DNA of 56,024 nt, taken from the NCBI GenBank assembly GCA_902512585.1, contig CABXJW010000005.1, forward strand, positions 1 through 56,024, given 5' to 3'. The DNA is from an uncultured Woeseiaceae bacterium. Its GTDB lineage: Bacteria > Pseudomonadota > Gammaproteobacteria > Steroidobacterales > Woeseiaceae. The position numbers were made by a program, and so were the translations under genes. The notes below the pieces were generated by a model. It did no database searches. It worked only from the letters and a program-made list of their open reading frames with translations, and was not told where the DNA came from. Below, one piece after another: positions 24,882-35,437 of the stretch (the stretch's first letter is position 1; every line of letters begins with the position of its first letter).

Positions 24882-25838
24882 TCAAGAAAAATGTAAATAA
24901 CCACCATGATCGTATTCAATTTTCTTATTATCTAATATGCATTCTAAACCATCCGCTTCTGAGACAGCTCCAATCTGGGTAATAGAGATACCAGCTGTGT
25001 TTTTTATTTTATCCAATTCGTGTATTTTTGTGGCCGGTACTGTAAATAATAATTCATAATCATCTCCGCCATTAAGAGCGTATTGTTGTCTCTCTTTTTG
25101 ACTGAACAAATTTATTAAAGATCGTGAAAAAGGGATATCATTTATATTAATAAAGCCGCCAACCAAACTGGCATCGAGTAATTTTTTAGTATCAGCAAAT
25201 AAACCGTCCGACACATCGATTGCTGCTGAGGCAATATTAACCAGTGCTTGACCTATATGACTCCTTGCAGATGGTCTTGCAAAGCGCTCTATAAGAAACT
25301 TTTCATCTTCACTTGAGTCCTCAGTATCACCTATCAAGCCTAAACCCGCTGCAGCATCTCCAATAGTTCCAGTAATAAATATTAAATCACCGACACTTGC
25401 GCCCGCTCTAGTGATGGCGGAATCGCTTTTAACTTCACCGGTTATACTGGCAGTTAAGGTTAATTGCTTCCCTGATGTAGTATCACCACCCACTAAAGTT
25501 ACTTTATACTCCTCTAATGCGGTAAATAATCCTATCGAAAATCTTTCCAACCACTTTTCATTATATTCAGGCAGCGATAAAGCCAAAGTCAACCAACGTG
25601 GTATTGCGCCCATAGCTGCCATATCCGAAATATTAACAGCAACACATCGATATCCAATATCTTGAGGGGGCATAGTGCTGGGGAAATGGACATCTTCTAG
25701 GAGAGTGTCGACTGACATAACTAGATCATAATTTTTTGAAGGTTTAATAATGGCAGCATCATCACCGATACCATGAATTACCGAGCTATCCTGATTGCTA
25801 TTGTTGAAATAACGATGAATTAGTTCAAATTCATTCAT
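24882..25838 (-). CDS. thiL: Thiamine-monophosphate kinase
   Basis: GDDAAII, DTLLEDVHF, VNISDMAAMGA, VGGDTT, DVSDGL, GGDDYELLF. Confidence 0.95.
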   Translation of the reverse strand: MNEFELIHRYFNNSNQDSSVIHGIGDDAAIIKPSKNYDLVMSVDTLLEDVHFPSTMPPQDIGYRCVAVNISDMAAMGAIPRWLTLALSLPEYNEKWLERFSIGLFTALEEYKVTLVGGDTTSGKQLTLTASITGEVKSDSAITRAGASVGDLIFITGTIGDAAAGLGLIGDTEDSSEDEKFLIERFARPSARSHIGQALVNIASAAIDVSDGLFADTKKLLDASLVGGFININDIPFSRSLINLFSQKERQQYALNGGDDYELLFTVPATKIHELDKIKNTAGISITQIGAVSEADGLECILDNKKIEYDHGGYLHFS

Positions 25839-25867
25839 TATCAGACTCCAAGGAAAACAACTCTATA

Positions 25868-26308
25868 TCAGACTGATCTGAGCGTTTTTCCCGCTCTATC
25901 CAAAACTGCATTAATGTATTTATGGCCATCTTGTGAGCCGAAACGTTTAGTTAAATTGACCGCCTCATTTATTATTACCGCTGTATCGATATCTTTCTGC
26001 TCTTCAAGCTCATAATAGCCTAATAATAGTATACTTAATTCAATGGGATCGATTTGAATAAGCGAACGATCCAAATGCAATTCAATTTCTGCCTGATACT
26101 CTGAACTATTTTTATATATAGCTCTCAATGCTTTGGTGAAATACCTTTTATCAATTTTCGTATATTCTTCTCTCTCACGACATTGAGATAATAATTCATT
26201 GATATCATGATCAGTTAATTGCATCTGATAAAGCGCTTGCACTAACATTATTCTGGCTTGAGTGCGGCTTTTTCTGAGTTTTGATTGAATCTTTTTCTTG
26301 GCGGTCAC
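25868..26308 (-). CDS. nusB: Transcription antitermination protein NusB
   Basis: RIMLVQALYQMQL, VIINEAVNLTKRFGSQDGHKYINAVLD. Confidence 0.94.
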   Translation of the reverse strand: MTAKKKIQSKLRKSRTQARIMLVQALYQMQLTDHDINELLSQCREREEYTKIDKRYFTKALRAIYKNSSEYQAEIELHLDRSLIQIDPIELSILLLGYYELEEQKDIDTAVIINEAVNLTKRFGSQDGHKYINAVLDRAGKTLRSV

Positions 26309-26310
26309 GA

Positions 26311-26784
26311 CTAATCTATTTTTCTTAACAAATTAACCATTTCAATCACTGCCAGTGTTGCTTCTTCACCTTTATTGCCAGATTTTGTGCCAGCTCGTTC
26401 TAACGCCTGCTCTAAAGTATCGACCATTAAAACACCAAAACCAACTGGTATTCCATGCTTACTCTGAGCAGCTGATAAGCCCTCTGCACATTGACCTGAA
26501 ACATAATCGAAGTGGGGAGTAGCGCCTCTAATCACGGCGCCCAAAGCAATGATTCCATCAGCGCGGCGCGATGTTGCTACTTTATCTACCACCAACGGTA
26601 ACTCAAATGCTCCTGGAACCCGAATCAGCTCAATCGCATTCCTATCAACTCCATGACGATCCAAGCATGATAATGCTCCTTTTATAAGGGCATTCACCAC
26701 AAAGTCATTAAAACGAGCAGCAACAATACTATAGCGTGCTTCTCTCGGATGTAAATCAGCTTCAATCGTTGTTATCTTTTCCAT
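26311..26784 (-). CDS. ribH: 6,7-dimethyl-8-ribityllumazine synthase
   Basis: VRVPGAFELP, ALGAVIRGATPHFDYV, GNKGEEA. Confidence 0.96.
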   Translation of the reverse strand: MEKITTIEADLHPREARYSIVAARFNDFVVNALIKGALSCLDRHGVDRNAIELIRVPGAFELPLVVDKVATSRRADGIIALGAVIRGATPHFDYVSGQCAEGLSAAQSKHGIPVGFGVLMVDTLEQALERAGTKSGNKGEEATLAVIEMVNLLRKID

Positions 26785-26805
26785 TATTCACTATCCATTA
26801 GTCAT

Positions 26806-27945
26806 TTATTGTTCAACGTATTCTGTGATATTCAAATCAAAGCCAGAGATCGCATACATCTGTTTAGGTGCGGACAATACACGCATCTTACTTACCCCAA
26901 GGTCACGTAATATCTGGGCACCGACACCATAAGTTCGCAATCCAGCATCGCTAATTCGTTGTTCCTTTAACTGATCATTCATAGTTGACAATTCTTCAAC
27001 TGCATCCATTAAGTCTCGTGATGATTCTTGTTCTCTTAAGATTATCACAATACCTGTTTCTTCTTCTGATATTCTTCTAATCGCATCAGTTACTGGCCAG
27101 CCCAATGCTGTAGCTTGAACTCCCAACACATCACCCAGTGTATCTTGAATATGAACCCTAACTAGTGGCGCCTGTTCTTTTTTTAGAACGCCTTTCACCA
27201 TAGCAACATGGACCGATTGACTTACTTGGTCATCATAGCAATACAAGGTAAATTCCCCATAATCTGTATTCACTACTTTTTTAGCAATTCGCTCAACAAA
27301 ACGTTCTTTTTCGAGTCGATATCGAATTAAGTCTGCAATTGTTCCAATTTTTATATCATGCTTTCTTGAGAATTCTTCGAGATCAGGACGACGAGCCATA
27401 CTGCCATCCTCATTTAAAATTTCTACGATAGTTGCGGCTGGTTCAAAACCGGCAAGCCGAGCCAAATCACAGCCGGCTTCAGTGTGACCTGCTCTGGTTA
27501 AGACGCCTCCTGGTTGTGACATAATCGGAAAAATATGCCCAGGTTGGCTTAAATGTTCTGGTGTGGCATTTTCCGCAACTGCTGCCTTGACCGTCTTAGC
27601 CCTATCATGGGCAGAGATCCCTGTTGTTATTCCTTTTGTTGCTTCAATAGAAACAGTAAAGTTAGTAGCATGGTGTTGATCTGTCTCTTCAACCATTAAT
27701 GGTAAACGAAGTTGGGCGCACCGCTCTCGAGTTAACGTTAAGCAAATTAAACCGCGTCCATAGCGTGCCATATAATTGATATCCTCGGGCCGAACTTTTT
27801 CAGCTGCCATGATCAAATCGCCTTCGTTCTCTCTATTCTCATCATCGACCATGATGACCATTTTTCCTTGCTGAATATCAACAATGATATCTTCGATATT
27901 AGCGAAGGTGCTTTTTATATTCTGGACTGTTTTAGTCATAACCAT
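26806..27945 (-). CDS. 3,4-dihydroxy-2-butanone-4-phosphate synthase with degenerate GTP cyclohydrolase II-like C-terminal domain (RibBX type)
   Basis: RibB motifs VDDENRENEGDLIMAAE, GLICLTLT, RAGHTEAGCDLARLAG; C-terminal GCHII-like domain retains LRTYGVGAQIL but lacks the CxDCG zinc-site cysteines. Confidence 0.93.
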   Translation of the reverse strand: MVMTKTVQNIKSTFANIEDIIVDIQQGKMVIMVDDENRENEGDLIMAAEKVRPEDINYMARYGRGLICLTLTRERCAQLRLPLMVEETDQHHATNFTVSIEATKGITTGISAHDRAKTVKAAVAENATPEHLSQPGHIFPIMSQPGGVLTRAGHTEAGCDLARLAGFEPAATIVEILNEDGSMARRPDLEEFSRKHDIKIGTIADLIRYRLEKERFVERIAKKVVNTDYGEFTLYCYDDQVSQSVHVAMVKGVLKKEQAPLVRVHIQDTLGDVLGVQATALGWPVTDAIRRISEEETGIVIILREQESSRDLMDAVEELSTMNDQLKEQRISDAGLRTYGVGAQILRDLGVSKMRVLSAPKQMYAISGFDLNITEYVEQ

Positions 27946-28573
27946 TTATCTCAAGAAATTCTTTCGTTATTACGCCATCATTTGGCTTATCAAGCAAACG
28001 CTCTAAATAACGAGCTATTAAATCTACTTCAATGTTGACTTTATCACCAATTGAATAATCATTGATTATTGTAACATCAGTCGTATGCGGAATTACATTT
28101 ACTGTAAAAATGGATCCCAGTACTGCATTAACTGTCAGGCTTACACCATCAATACAGACAGATCCTTTTGCAGCGACATAACGTGCATATTCTTCAGGTA
28201 ATTCAACTTCAAAAGCAATAGAGCGAGCATCTTTCTGACGCCCAACAATTCTTCCAACACAATCCACATGACCACTAACAAAATGACCACCTATTCTCTC
28301 ACCAATTGCTAATGAGGGTTCAAGATTAACTGCATCACCTTCTTTTAAATCCCTAAAAGCAGTGACTCGCATAGTTTCTCCAGACACATCTGCATCAAAA
28401 CCATTATTGGTTATCTTAACCGCAGTTAAACAAACTCCGTTAATCGCAATACTTTCACCCACAGTAAATTCATTCCATTTAATCTCATTGGAATTAAATG
28501 TTATTTGAAAATCTCCACCTTGAGGTGAGATTTTTTTTACGCTACCTCTTGCCTTTATGATTCCTGTAAACAC
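27932..28573 (-). CDS. ribE: Riboflavin synthase alpha subunit
   Basis: MFTGII start, two lumazine-binding repeats (AINGVCLTA, CIDGVSLTVN), GGHFVSGHVD. Confidence 0.95.
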   Translation of the reverse strand: MFTGIIKARGSVKKISPQGGDFQITFNSNEIKWNEFTVGESIAINGVCLTAVKITNNGFDADVSGETMRVTAFRDLKEGDAVNLEPSLAIGERIGGHFVSGHVDCVGRIVGRQKDARSIAFEVELPEEYARYVAAKGSVCIDGVSLTVNAVLGSIFTVNVIPHTTDVTIINDYSIGDKVNIEVDLIARYLERLLDKPNDGVITKEFLEINGYD

Positions 28574-28574
28574 C

Positions 28575-29675
28575 TCACACCCTCTTTTTTGGCTTAGCTA
28601 CAATCTTAATATCTTGACCAACCTTGCGAATCTCACTGATGATTAGCTCTTGCTTATTCATGAGACTAGTCCAAGCTGGTGTATGAAACATCGATTGAAC
28701 TTCACTACCCATAATATGGGGTGCCTGATAAATAACAAGCTCATCAATCAAGCTATTCATTAACATAGCGCCTGCTAATACTGGACCAGCCTCAATTAAT
28801 AAATTATTGATTTCATTAATGGCCAAAATTTCCAATACTGCTTGTATATCAACCCGATTATCCGTGGAAGCAGTCTTAATGATTTTAGTACCTGAAATAT
28901 CAAACTTATTACTATTTTGATCATCGACACAAAAAACCCATGTTTTTCCTTTATTCTGAAAAATTTTTGCACTTGGAGAAATATTCAACTGACTATCTAA
29001 TATCACTCTTAGTGGTTGGTTTTTAGTAAGTGAATCGTCACGCACTGTCAGGGCTGGATTGTCGTTTAGAACTGTTCCGCTGCCCGTCATTATAGCACCC
29101 GACTGGGCTCTTAATTTCTGCACATCTGCGCGTGCATGTTCTCCTGTTATCCACTGACTTTCTCCATTTTTCATGGCTATTGCACCATCCATACTGGTGG
29201 CTATTTTTAGACAAACGAATGGTCTTTTTCTCTCGATGCGTGAGAAGAAACCGCGATTCAAAAGTCGCGCTTCAGCTTCCATCAATCCCACCATTACTTC
29301 AATGCCAGCTGCACGCAACATCGCTATCCCTTTACCTGCTACTTCTTCGAATGGGTCCTGACAGGCAATAATAACCCGAGCTATATTCGCCTCAACTAAT
29401 GCTTTGCAACAAGGACCAGTTTTACCTTCATGCGCACAAGGTTCAAGAGTCACATATAAAGTGGCACCATTACTTGATTGGGTAATAGATTCGAGTGCGT
29501 TAATTTCAGCATGAGGCAAACCAGCTTGATGATGCCACCCCTCGCCAATTATTTGATTATCCACAACAAGGACGGCGCCAACTTGTGGATTTGGATGGGC
29601 AGAATATTTACCTTTTCTTGCCAATCGCATTGCACGTGCCATAAATTTTTGATCAGCCAGTGTATAATTAGCCAT
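28575..29675 (-). CDS. ribD: Bifunctional diaminohydroxyphosphoribosylaminopyrimidine deaminase / 5-amino-6-(5-phosphoribosylamino)uracil reductase
   Basis: NPQVGAVLV, HAEINAL, VTLEPCAHEGKTGPC, ATSMDGAIA. Confidence 0.96.
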   Translation of the reverse strand: MANYTLADQKFMARAMRLARKGKYSAHPNPQVGAVLVVDNQIIGEGWHHQAGLPHAEINALESITQSSNGATLYVTLEPCAHEGKTGPCCKALVEANIARVIIACQDPFEEVAGKGIAMLRAAGIEVMVGLMEAEARLLNRGFFSRIERKRPFVCLKIATSMDGAIAMKNGESQWITGEHARADVQKLRAQSGAIMTGSGTVLNDNPALTVRDDSLTKNQPLRVILDSQLNISPSAKIFQNKGKTWVFCVDDQNSNKFDISGTKIIKTASTDNRVDIQAVLEILAINEINNLLIEAGPVLAGAMLMNSLIDELVIYQAPHIMGSEVQSMFHTPAWTSLMNKQELIISEIRKVGQDIKIVAKPKKRV

Positions 29676-29692
29676 AGCGTATACTCACTGGA

Positions 29693-30208
29693 TTATTCGT
29701 TCTTATTAACTGCATCAGGTAATAATGATAACTGGGTTCGTTTCCGTTTCTTTTTTGGTTTACTTTGAAGGCGTTTAACTTCTTCTTGAAATTCTGTTAC
29801 ATCTTGGAAACTCCGATACACGGAAGCAAAACGGACATAAGCAACTTCATCAAGCCCTCTTAATTCATTCATAACAAGCTCACCAATCAATCTGGAAGGG
29901 ACCTCTCTCTCACCCATAGTCCTTAATTTGTGAATCATACGGCCTATGGATTGCTCAAATAAATCGGCTGATACAGGTCGCTTTTCCAGAGCTCGATGCA
30001 TACTTGCACGCATTTTATGCTCATCAAAGGGTTCACGGCGATCATCCGTCTTAATGAGTCTTGGCATCACTAATTCAGCCCCTTCGAAAGTGGTGAATCG
30101 CTCACTACAGTCCAAACACTCTCTACGTCTTCGAATTTGACGACCTTCTCCGGCTAGACGCGAATCGATGACCTTGGTTTCTTCATGATTACAAAATGGG
30201 CAATTCAT
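29693..30208 (-). CDS. nrdR: Transcriptional repressor NrdR
   Basis: [17 protein letters not shown] zinc ribbon, ATP-cone, [11 protein letters not shown]. Confidence 0.96.
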   Translation of the reverse strand: MNCPFCNHEETKVIDSRLAGEGRQIRRRRECLDCSERFTTFEGAELVMPRLIKTDDRREPFDEHKMRASMHRALEKRPVSADLFEQSIGRMIHKLRTMGEREVPSRLIGELVMNELRGLDEVAYVRFASVYRSFQDVTEFQEEVKRLQSKPKKKRKRTQLSLLPDAVNKNE

Positions 30209-30240
30209 CTTTATACATCAAGCCTTTCTGGTGTTAATTC

Positions 30241-31497
30241 CTAACCAGTATACACCGGAAAATCCTTACATAAGGTTAATACTTTTGCCCGTACATTTTC
30301 CACCATACTTTCGTCGTTTAAATCGGTCAGTATATCCGCAATCCAATGGGCGATTTGTTCAGATTCTTTAGTTCCAAATCCTCTTGTGGTTATCGCTGGT
30401 GTGCCCAATCTGAGACCACTTGTCACAAAAGGTGAACAAGGATCATTCGGCACTGTGTTTTTATTCACAGTTATGTTCGCTCGACTTAAAGTTGCATCAG
30501 CATCCTTTCCAGTAATACCCTTATCCACTAGACTAACTAATATCAGATGATTGTCAGTACCACCCGAGAGAATTGAATAACCTCTCTCCATTAGGGTGTT
30601 GGCCATTGCTCTGGCATTCGCAATTACTTGAGCTTGATAGAGTTTGAATTCAGGATCTAACGCTTCCAAAAAAGCCACAGCTTTGGCTGCAATAACATGC
30701 ATCAATGGGCCACCTTGAATCCCTGGAAACACTAAAGAGTTAAATTTCTTAGTCAGCATCTCGTTTTCCTTAGCGAGAATAATCCCTCCTCTGGGTCCTC
30801 TAAGAGTTTTATGGGTAGTTGAAGTGACTACATCAGCGATATTGACTGGACTGGGATAATGCCCACTTGCTACCAAACCAGCAACATGTGCCATATCGAC
30901 CAAAAAATATGCACCAACATCATCAGCAATATCACGAAAACGCTGCCAATCTACAACTCTTGAATGAGCTGAGAAACCAGCAATAATGAGTCGTGGTTGA
31001 TGTTCTTTCGCCAATGCCTCGACTTGCTCATAGTTAATTAAACCTGTTTCTGGATCTATACCGTATTGAACAGCATTGAATAGTTTTCCTGAAAAATTTA
31101 CCGAAGCACCATGCGTAAGATGGCCGCCTTCAGAAAGACTCATCCCTAGAATCGTATCTCCTGCCTCTAATAGTGCCAAAAATACAGCTGTATTAGCCTG
31201 TGAACCAGAGTGAGGTTGCACATTTGCATAAGCAGCGCCAAATAATTTCTTAGCTCGCTCAATTGCCAATTGTTCTGCCACGTCAACAAATTCGCAACCA
31301 CCATAATAACGTTTACCCGGATAACCTTCGGCATATTTATTAGTGAGTACTGATCCCTGTGCTTCCATTACTCTTGGACTGGCATAATTTTCAGAAGCAA
31401 TTAATTCTATATGCTCTTCTTGACGACGGGTCTCATGTTGAACCGCAACAGACAACTCTTTATCAAAATCGTTAATTGATGATGTCTTACTAAACAT
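30241..31497 (-). CDS. glyA: Serine hydroxymethyltransferase
   Basis: [52 protein letters not shown]. Confidence 0.98.
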   Translation of the reverse strand: MFSKTSSINDFDKELSVAVQHETRRQEEHIELIASENYASPRVMEAQGSVLTNKYAEGYPGKRYYGGCEFVDVAEQLAIERAKKLFGAAYANVQPHSGSQANTAVFLALLEAGDTILGMSLSEGGHLTHGASVNFSGKLFNAVQYGIDPETGLINYEQVEALAKEHQPRLIIAGFSAHSRVVDWQRFRDIADDVGAYFLVDMAHVAGLVASGHYPSPVNIADVVTSTTHKTLRGPRGGIILAKENEMLTKKFNSLVFPGIQGGPLMHVIAAKAVAFLEALDPEFKLYQAQVIANARAMANTLMERGYSILSGGTDNHLILVSLVDKGITGKDADATLSRANITVNKNTVPNDPCSPFVTSGLRLGTPAITTRGFGTKESEQIAHWIADILTDLNDESMVENVRAKVLTLCKDFPVYTG

Positions 31498-31574
31498 GAC
31501 TTAAAATTCTCCTAAATTAAATATTCTCGCCAGTAATTTGTTTCGCAACCTAGTATTCACAATAAATTCTCAAA

Positions 31575-32528
31575 TCACTGCCTAATTAAAAATGATTTTA
31601 CAACGTGCGTCCATGCTTTCGCGATATTATCTAAATTATATCCGCCACCACCCAATCCTATAATACGTCCTTTACAATACTGGTCCGCAATTCGGCATAA
31701 TGATTCTGCCGCCATACCATGAGATTTCTCCGTTAATTCAAGTTGTGTAATTGGGTCACCGGCTAAACTATCAGCTCCGCATTGCAGTATAATGAACTCG
31801 GGTTGATTGTCTATCAGATAATTTTCAACTTGACACCAGAGTTGACTGAATTCATGATCGCCTGCCCCAGGAGGAAGGGAGAGATTAAGTTTAGTGTCTT
31901 TTGCTTTACCTCTTCCCGTCTCGCTTGTATGTCCAGTTCCTGGATACAAAGTGGCGCCATCTTGGTGAATATCTGCAAATAATAAATTTTCATCCTCCTC
32001 GAAATCATAAAAAACACCGTCCCCGTGATGAGCATCTATATCAACATAAGCAATACGCTGGATACCATAAACTTCTCGTAAATAATGTATCGCAATCCCA
32101 CAATCATTAAATACACAGAACCCTCCTGCCTTATCTCGACGAGCATGATGTAAACCCCCAATTGGAGAAAAAGCACGGCTGGCGTCTTCATGCATAATGG
32201 CATCAATGGCCGATAGCGTGGTACCTACAACATCTGAAGCCACCTCAAATACACCAATAAAAGCGGGAGTATCACCATGATCTAAATACCCCTTACCATC
32301 TTCAGAAGCCCGTGACACTTGATCAATATAATCTGATGTATGAAACAGCGCCAATTGATCCACAGTGGCTCTTCTCGGAGACATTAAGGTAACCTCAAAA
32401 TCTAACTTTTGTTGTGTAAGCGCGTCATGAAATGCCAAATGACGCTTGGGTCCAAATGGATGTTTTTCTCCGAAATTATAATCAGCTAATGCATCTCCCT
32501 TATAGACAAATACCGGTTTAGTGTTCAC
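31575..32528 (-). CDS. Histone deacetylase/AcuC/AphA family protein
   Basis: GGLHHARRDKAGGFCVFND, YVDIDAHHGDGV, GGGGYN motifs. Confidence 0.93.
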   Translation of the reverse strand: MNTKPVFVYKGDALADYNFGEKHPFGPKRHLAFHDALTQQKLDFEVTLMSPRRATVDQLALFHTSDYIDQVSRASEDGKGYLDHGDTPAFIGVFEVASDVVGTTLSAIDAIMHEDASRAFSPIGGLHHARRDKAGGFCVFNDCGIAIHYLREVYGIQRIAYVDIDAHHGDGVFYDFEEDENLLFADIHQDGATLYPGTGHTSETGRGKAKDTKLNLSLPPGAGDHEFSQLWCQVENYLIDNQPEFIILQCGADSLAGDPITQLELTEKSHGMAAESLCRIADQYCKGRIIGLGGGGYNLDNIAKAWTHVVKSFLIRQ

Positions 32529-32595
32529 AATTCTCTCTTTAATTCTAACCAGCGGTAATAATAACTAATTTCCGCAATCAAGATGGTGTTAATTT

Positions 32596-34263
32596 ATGGC
32601 GCAATATATTTATACGATGAATCGAGTGGCGAAAATGGTGCCTCCGAAACAATTCATTATTCGTGATATTTCTTTATCATTTTTTCCCGGGGCTAAAATT
32701 GGTGTATTGGGGCTCAATGGTTCTGGTAAATCGACATTACTCAAAATAATGGCGGGCCTTGATAACGAGTTTGATGGTGAAGCGCGTCCTCAACCCGGAA
32801 TCAATATTGGTTATCTACCCCAAGAACCAGAACTCGATGAAACAACCGATGTCAGGGGGAACATTGAAGCTGGGGTACATGCAACTAAGTCACTATTAAC
32901 TAGGTTTGATGAAATTAGTATGCGTTTCGGTGAAACAATCACTGACGACGAAATGAATGCTCTGTTAGAGGAGCAGGGTAAACTTCAGGATAAAATTGAT
33001 GCTTGTGGCGGTTGGGAATTAGATCGAAAGCTTGACATAGCTGCAGATGCATTGCGTTTACCACCCTGGGATGCTGATGTTACCAAACTCTCAGGAGGAG
33101 AAAAGCGACGTGTAGCACTCTGTCGCCTCTTATTATCTGAACCTGATATGTTATTACTTGATGAGCCGACAAACCATCTTGATGCTGAATCTGTCGCTTG
33201 GTTAGAACGATTTTTAGAAGAATATAATGGTACTGTCATTGCTGTAACACATGATCGATATTTTCTCGATAATGTTGCTGGTTGGATTTTAGAGCTTGAT
33301 CGAGGGCACGGTATTCCATGGGAAGGTAATTATTCATCTTGGTTGGAACAAAAAGAAGCTCGACTTTCTCAAGAAGAGGCTTCCGAAAAGGCGAAACAAA
33401 AGGCCATGCGAGTTGAACTTGAGTGGGTTCGTCAAAATCCAAAAGGACGTCAAGCAAAATCAAAAGCACGGCTCAAGCAATTCGCCGAATTGACTTCTGA
33501 AAAATATCAGGCGCGAAATGAAACCAACGAAATATTTATACCACCAGGTCCTCGTTTGGGTGATTTAGTCGTTGAGATAACGGACCTGAAAAAAGCTTTT
33601 GGAGAGAAACTGCTAATTAATTCATTGAATCTTCAGCTTCCACCAGGAGGAATAGTGGGCATCATTGGTCCAAATGGGGCGGGTAAAACCACTTTATTCC
33701 GGATGCTAAATGGCTCAGAAGAAATTGATGCTGGTGAAATTCGTCTTGGTGAAAGTGTTCAAATCGCCAGTGTAGACCAATCTCGTGATAGCTTAGATGA
33801 TAGTAAAACGATCTGGGAAGAGATATCTGATGGACAAGATATTATTACCGTAGGTAAATATGAGACACCATCACGAGCTTACGTTGGACGGTTCAATTTT
33901 CGCGGTAGTGATCAACAAAAGAAAATTGGTTTGCTTTCAGGAGGTGAAAGAAATCGAGTGCATCTAGCAAAAATGTTGAAATCTGGTGGAAACCTATTAC
34001 TGCTTGATGAGCCAACAAACGATTTAGATATTGAAACGCTACGTGCACTTGAAACAGCATTATTGGAGTTCCCAGGATCCGCTATAGTAATTTCACATGA
34101 TCGCTGGTTCCTGGATCGTATTGCTACGCATATACTGGCATTTGAAGGTGATAGTGAGGTGGTATGGTTTACTGGGAATTTCAGCGAATATGAGGAAGAT
34201 CGCAAAAAAAGACTGGGAAATGATGCGTCTCAACCACAACGTATTAAATATAAAAAACTTTAA
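32596..34263 (+). CDS. ettA: Energy-dependent translational throttle protein, ABC-F
   Basis: [19 protein letters not shown]-terminus; two Walker A ([18 protein letters not shown]) and two LSGGE signatures. Confidence 0.95.
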   Translation: MAQYIYTMNRVAKMVPPKQFIIRDISLSFFPGAKIGVLGLNGSGKSTLLKIMAGLDNEFDGEARPQPGINIGYLPQEPELDETTDVRGNIEAGVHATKSLLTRFDEISMRFGETITDDEMNALLEEQGKLQDKIDACGGWELDRKLDIAADALRLPPWDADVTKLSGGEKRRVALCRLLLSEPDMLLLDEPTNHLDAESVAWLERFLEEYNGTVIAVTHDRYFLDNVAGWILELDRGHGIPWEGNYSSWLEQKEARLSQEEASEKAKQKAMRVELEWVRQNPKGRQAKSKARLKQFAELTSEKYQARNETNEIFIPPGPRLGDLVVEITDLKKAFGEKLLINSLNLQLPPGGIVGIIGPNGAGKTTLFRMLNGSEEIDAGEIRLGESVQIASVDQSRDSLDDSKTIWEEISDGQDIITVGKYETPSRAYVGRFNFRGSDQQKKIGLLSGGERNRVHLAKMLKSGGNLLLLDEPTNDLDIETLRALETALLEFPGSAIVISHDRWFLDRIATHILAFEGDSEVVWFTGNFSEYEEDRKKRLGNDASQPQRIKYKKL

Positions 34264-34306
34264 TTATCGTTGATCAAATTTAACTGAAATTTAATGAGGA
34301 AATGAT

Positions 34307-35437
34307 ATGTTTCATCAATTCAAAATAGAGAGTTATCTAACAGAACATGAAAAAAATGTCGCTTATAATTACTCTGAAAGCGGTGTTCATCCAATCAAAA
34401 TCGGTGATTTCTTCGAACTTGCAGGGAGAGATCTTGCTGAAATATCAAATATTGAAATGGATTACCCAAATGTCCGAGGTAAAGTTGAATTACGCGAAAA
34501 AATTGCCTCTTTATACCCTGATGCAAATTTAAATAATATTCTCACAACAATTGGTGCATCAGAGGCAAATTATTTAATCGCTGAAACAATATTAAAACCT
34601 GGTGATGAGTTAATTGCATTGCAACCGGCATACATGCAATTACCGGGAAACGCACAAAATAATGGCATAACACTCAAAACAGTCGAATTAATCGAAGCTC
34701 AAAACTGGGCCTTGAATACCGATCAATTAATGGCGACAGTAAACAGTAATACCAAAATTATTAGTATTATTAACCCACATAATCCTACAGGACACATCCT
34801 CACTCAAACCGAAGTGAATGCAATCATCAAAGCCGCCTCAAGTGTAGGTGCATGGATTGTAGCTGACGAGGTATATGCTGGAACTGAACGCGGTGATACT
34901 CCCAGAACTCCCTCTTTTTGGGGTCAATATGATCGAGTTATTGCAGTTAATAGTATGAGTAAAGCCTATGGAATGCCAGGCTTAAGAATTGGCTGGATTG
35001 TCGCTCCAGAAGAGCTCATGCCTCAATTTCAATTGCGTCATGAATACACTACGATCAGCTCAACCATGCTTGGAAATGAATTAGCAAATATAGCCCTAGA
35101 TCCTGAGGTGAGACCAAAACTCACACAGCGAGCTCGAGAACTAATTAACTTTGGTTTTGATACATTAATGGATATGTTAGCCGTTCATAATGACACTTAT
35201 TCGGTAGTGCCTCCTGAAGCTTCAGCCATGTGTATTGTGCGTTATGACCTCCCTGTTGACTCACTTGAATTTGTGAACCGATTGGTTCACGAAAAAAGCA
35301 CTTTGGTTGTCCCAGGAAATTGTTTTGGTCTTGATCGTCATTTTCGATGTAGCTCAGCCCTCCCCGAAGTCTATCTTCGCGAAGGACTGGCTAATATAAA
35401 TGCACTGGTTGCTGAAATAAAAGGTCAGTCTAAATAA
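34307..35437 (+). CDS. PLP-dependent aminotransferase class I/II
   Basis: [34 protein letters not shown] (PLP Lys). Confidence 0.9.
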   Translation: MFHQFKIESYLTEHEKNVAYNYSESGVHPIKIGDFFELAGRDLAEISNIEMDYPNVRGKVELREKIASLYPDANLNNILTTIGASEANYLIAETILKPGDELIALQPAYMQLPGNAQNNGITLKTVELIEAQNWALNTDQLMATVNSNTKIISIINPHNPTGHILTQTEVNAIIKAASSVGAWIVADEVYAGTERGDTPRTPSFWGQYDRVIAVNSMSKAYGMPGLRIGWIVAPEELMPQFQLRHEYTTISSTMLGNELANIALDPEVRPKLTQRARELINFGFDTLMDMLAVHNDTYSVVPPEASAMCIVRYDLPVDSLEFVNRLVHEKSTLVVPGNCFGLDRHFRCSSALPEVYLREGLANINALVAEIKGQSK

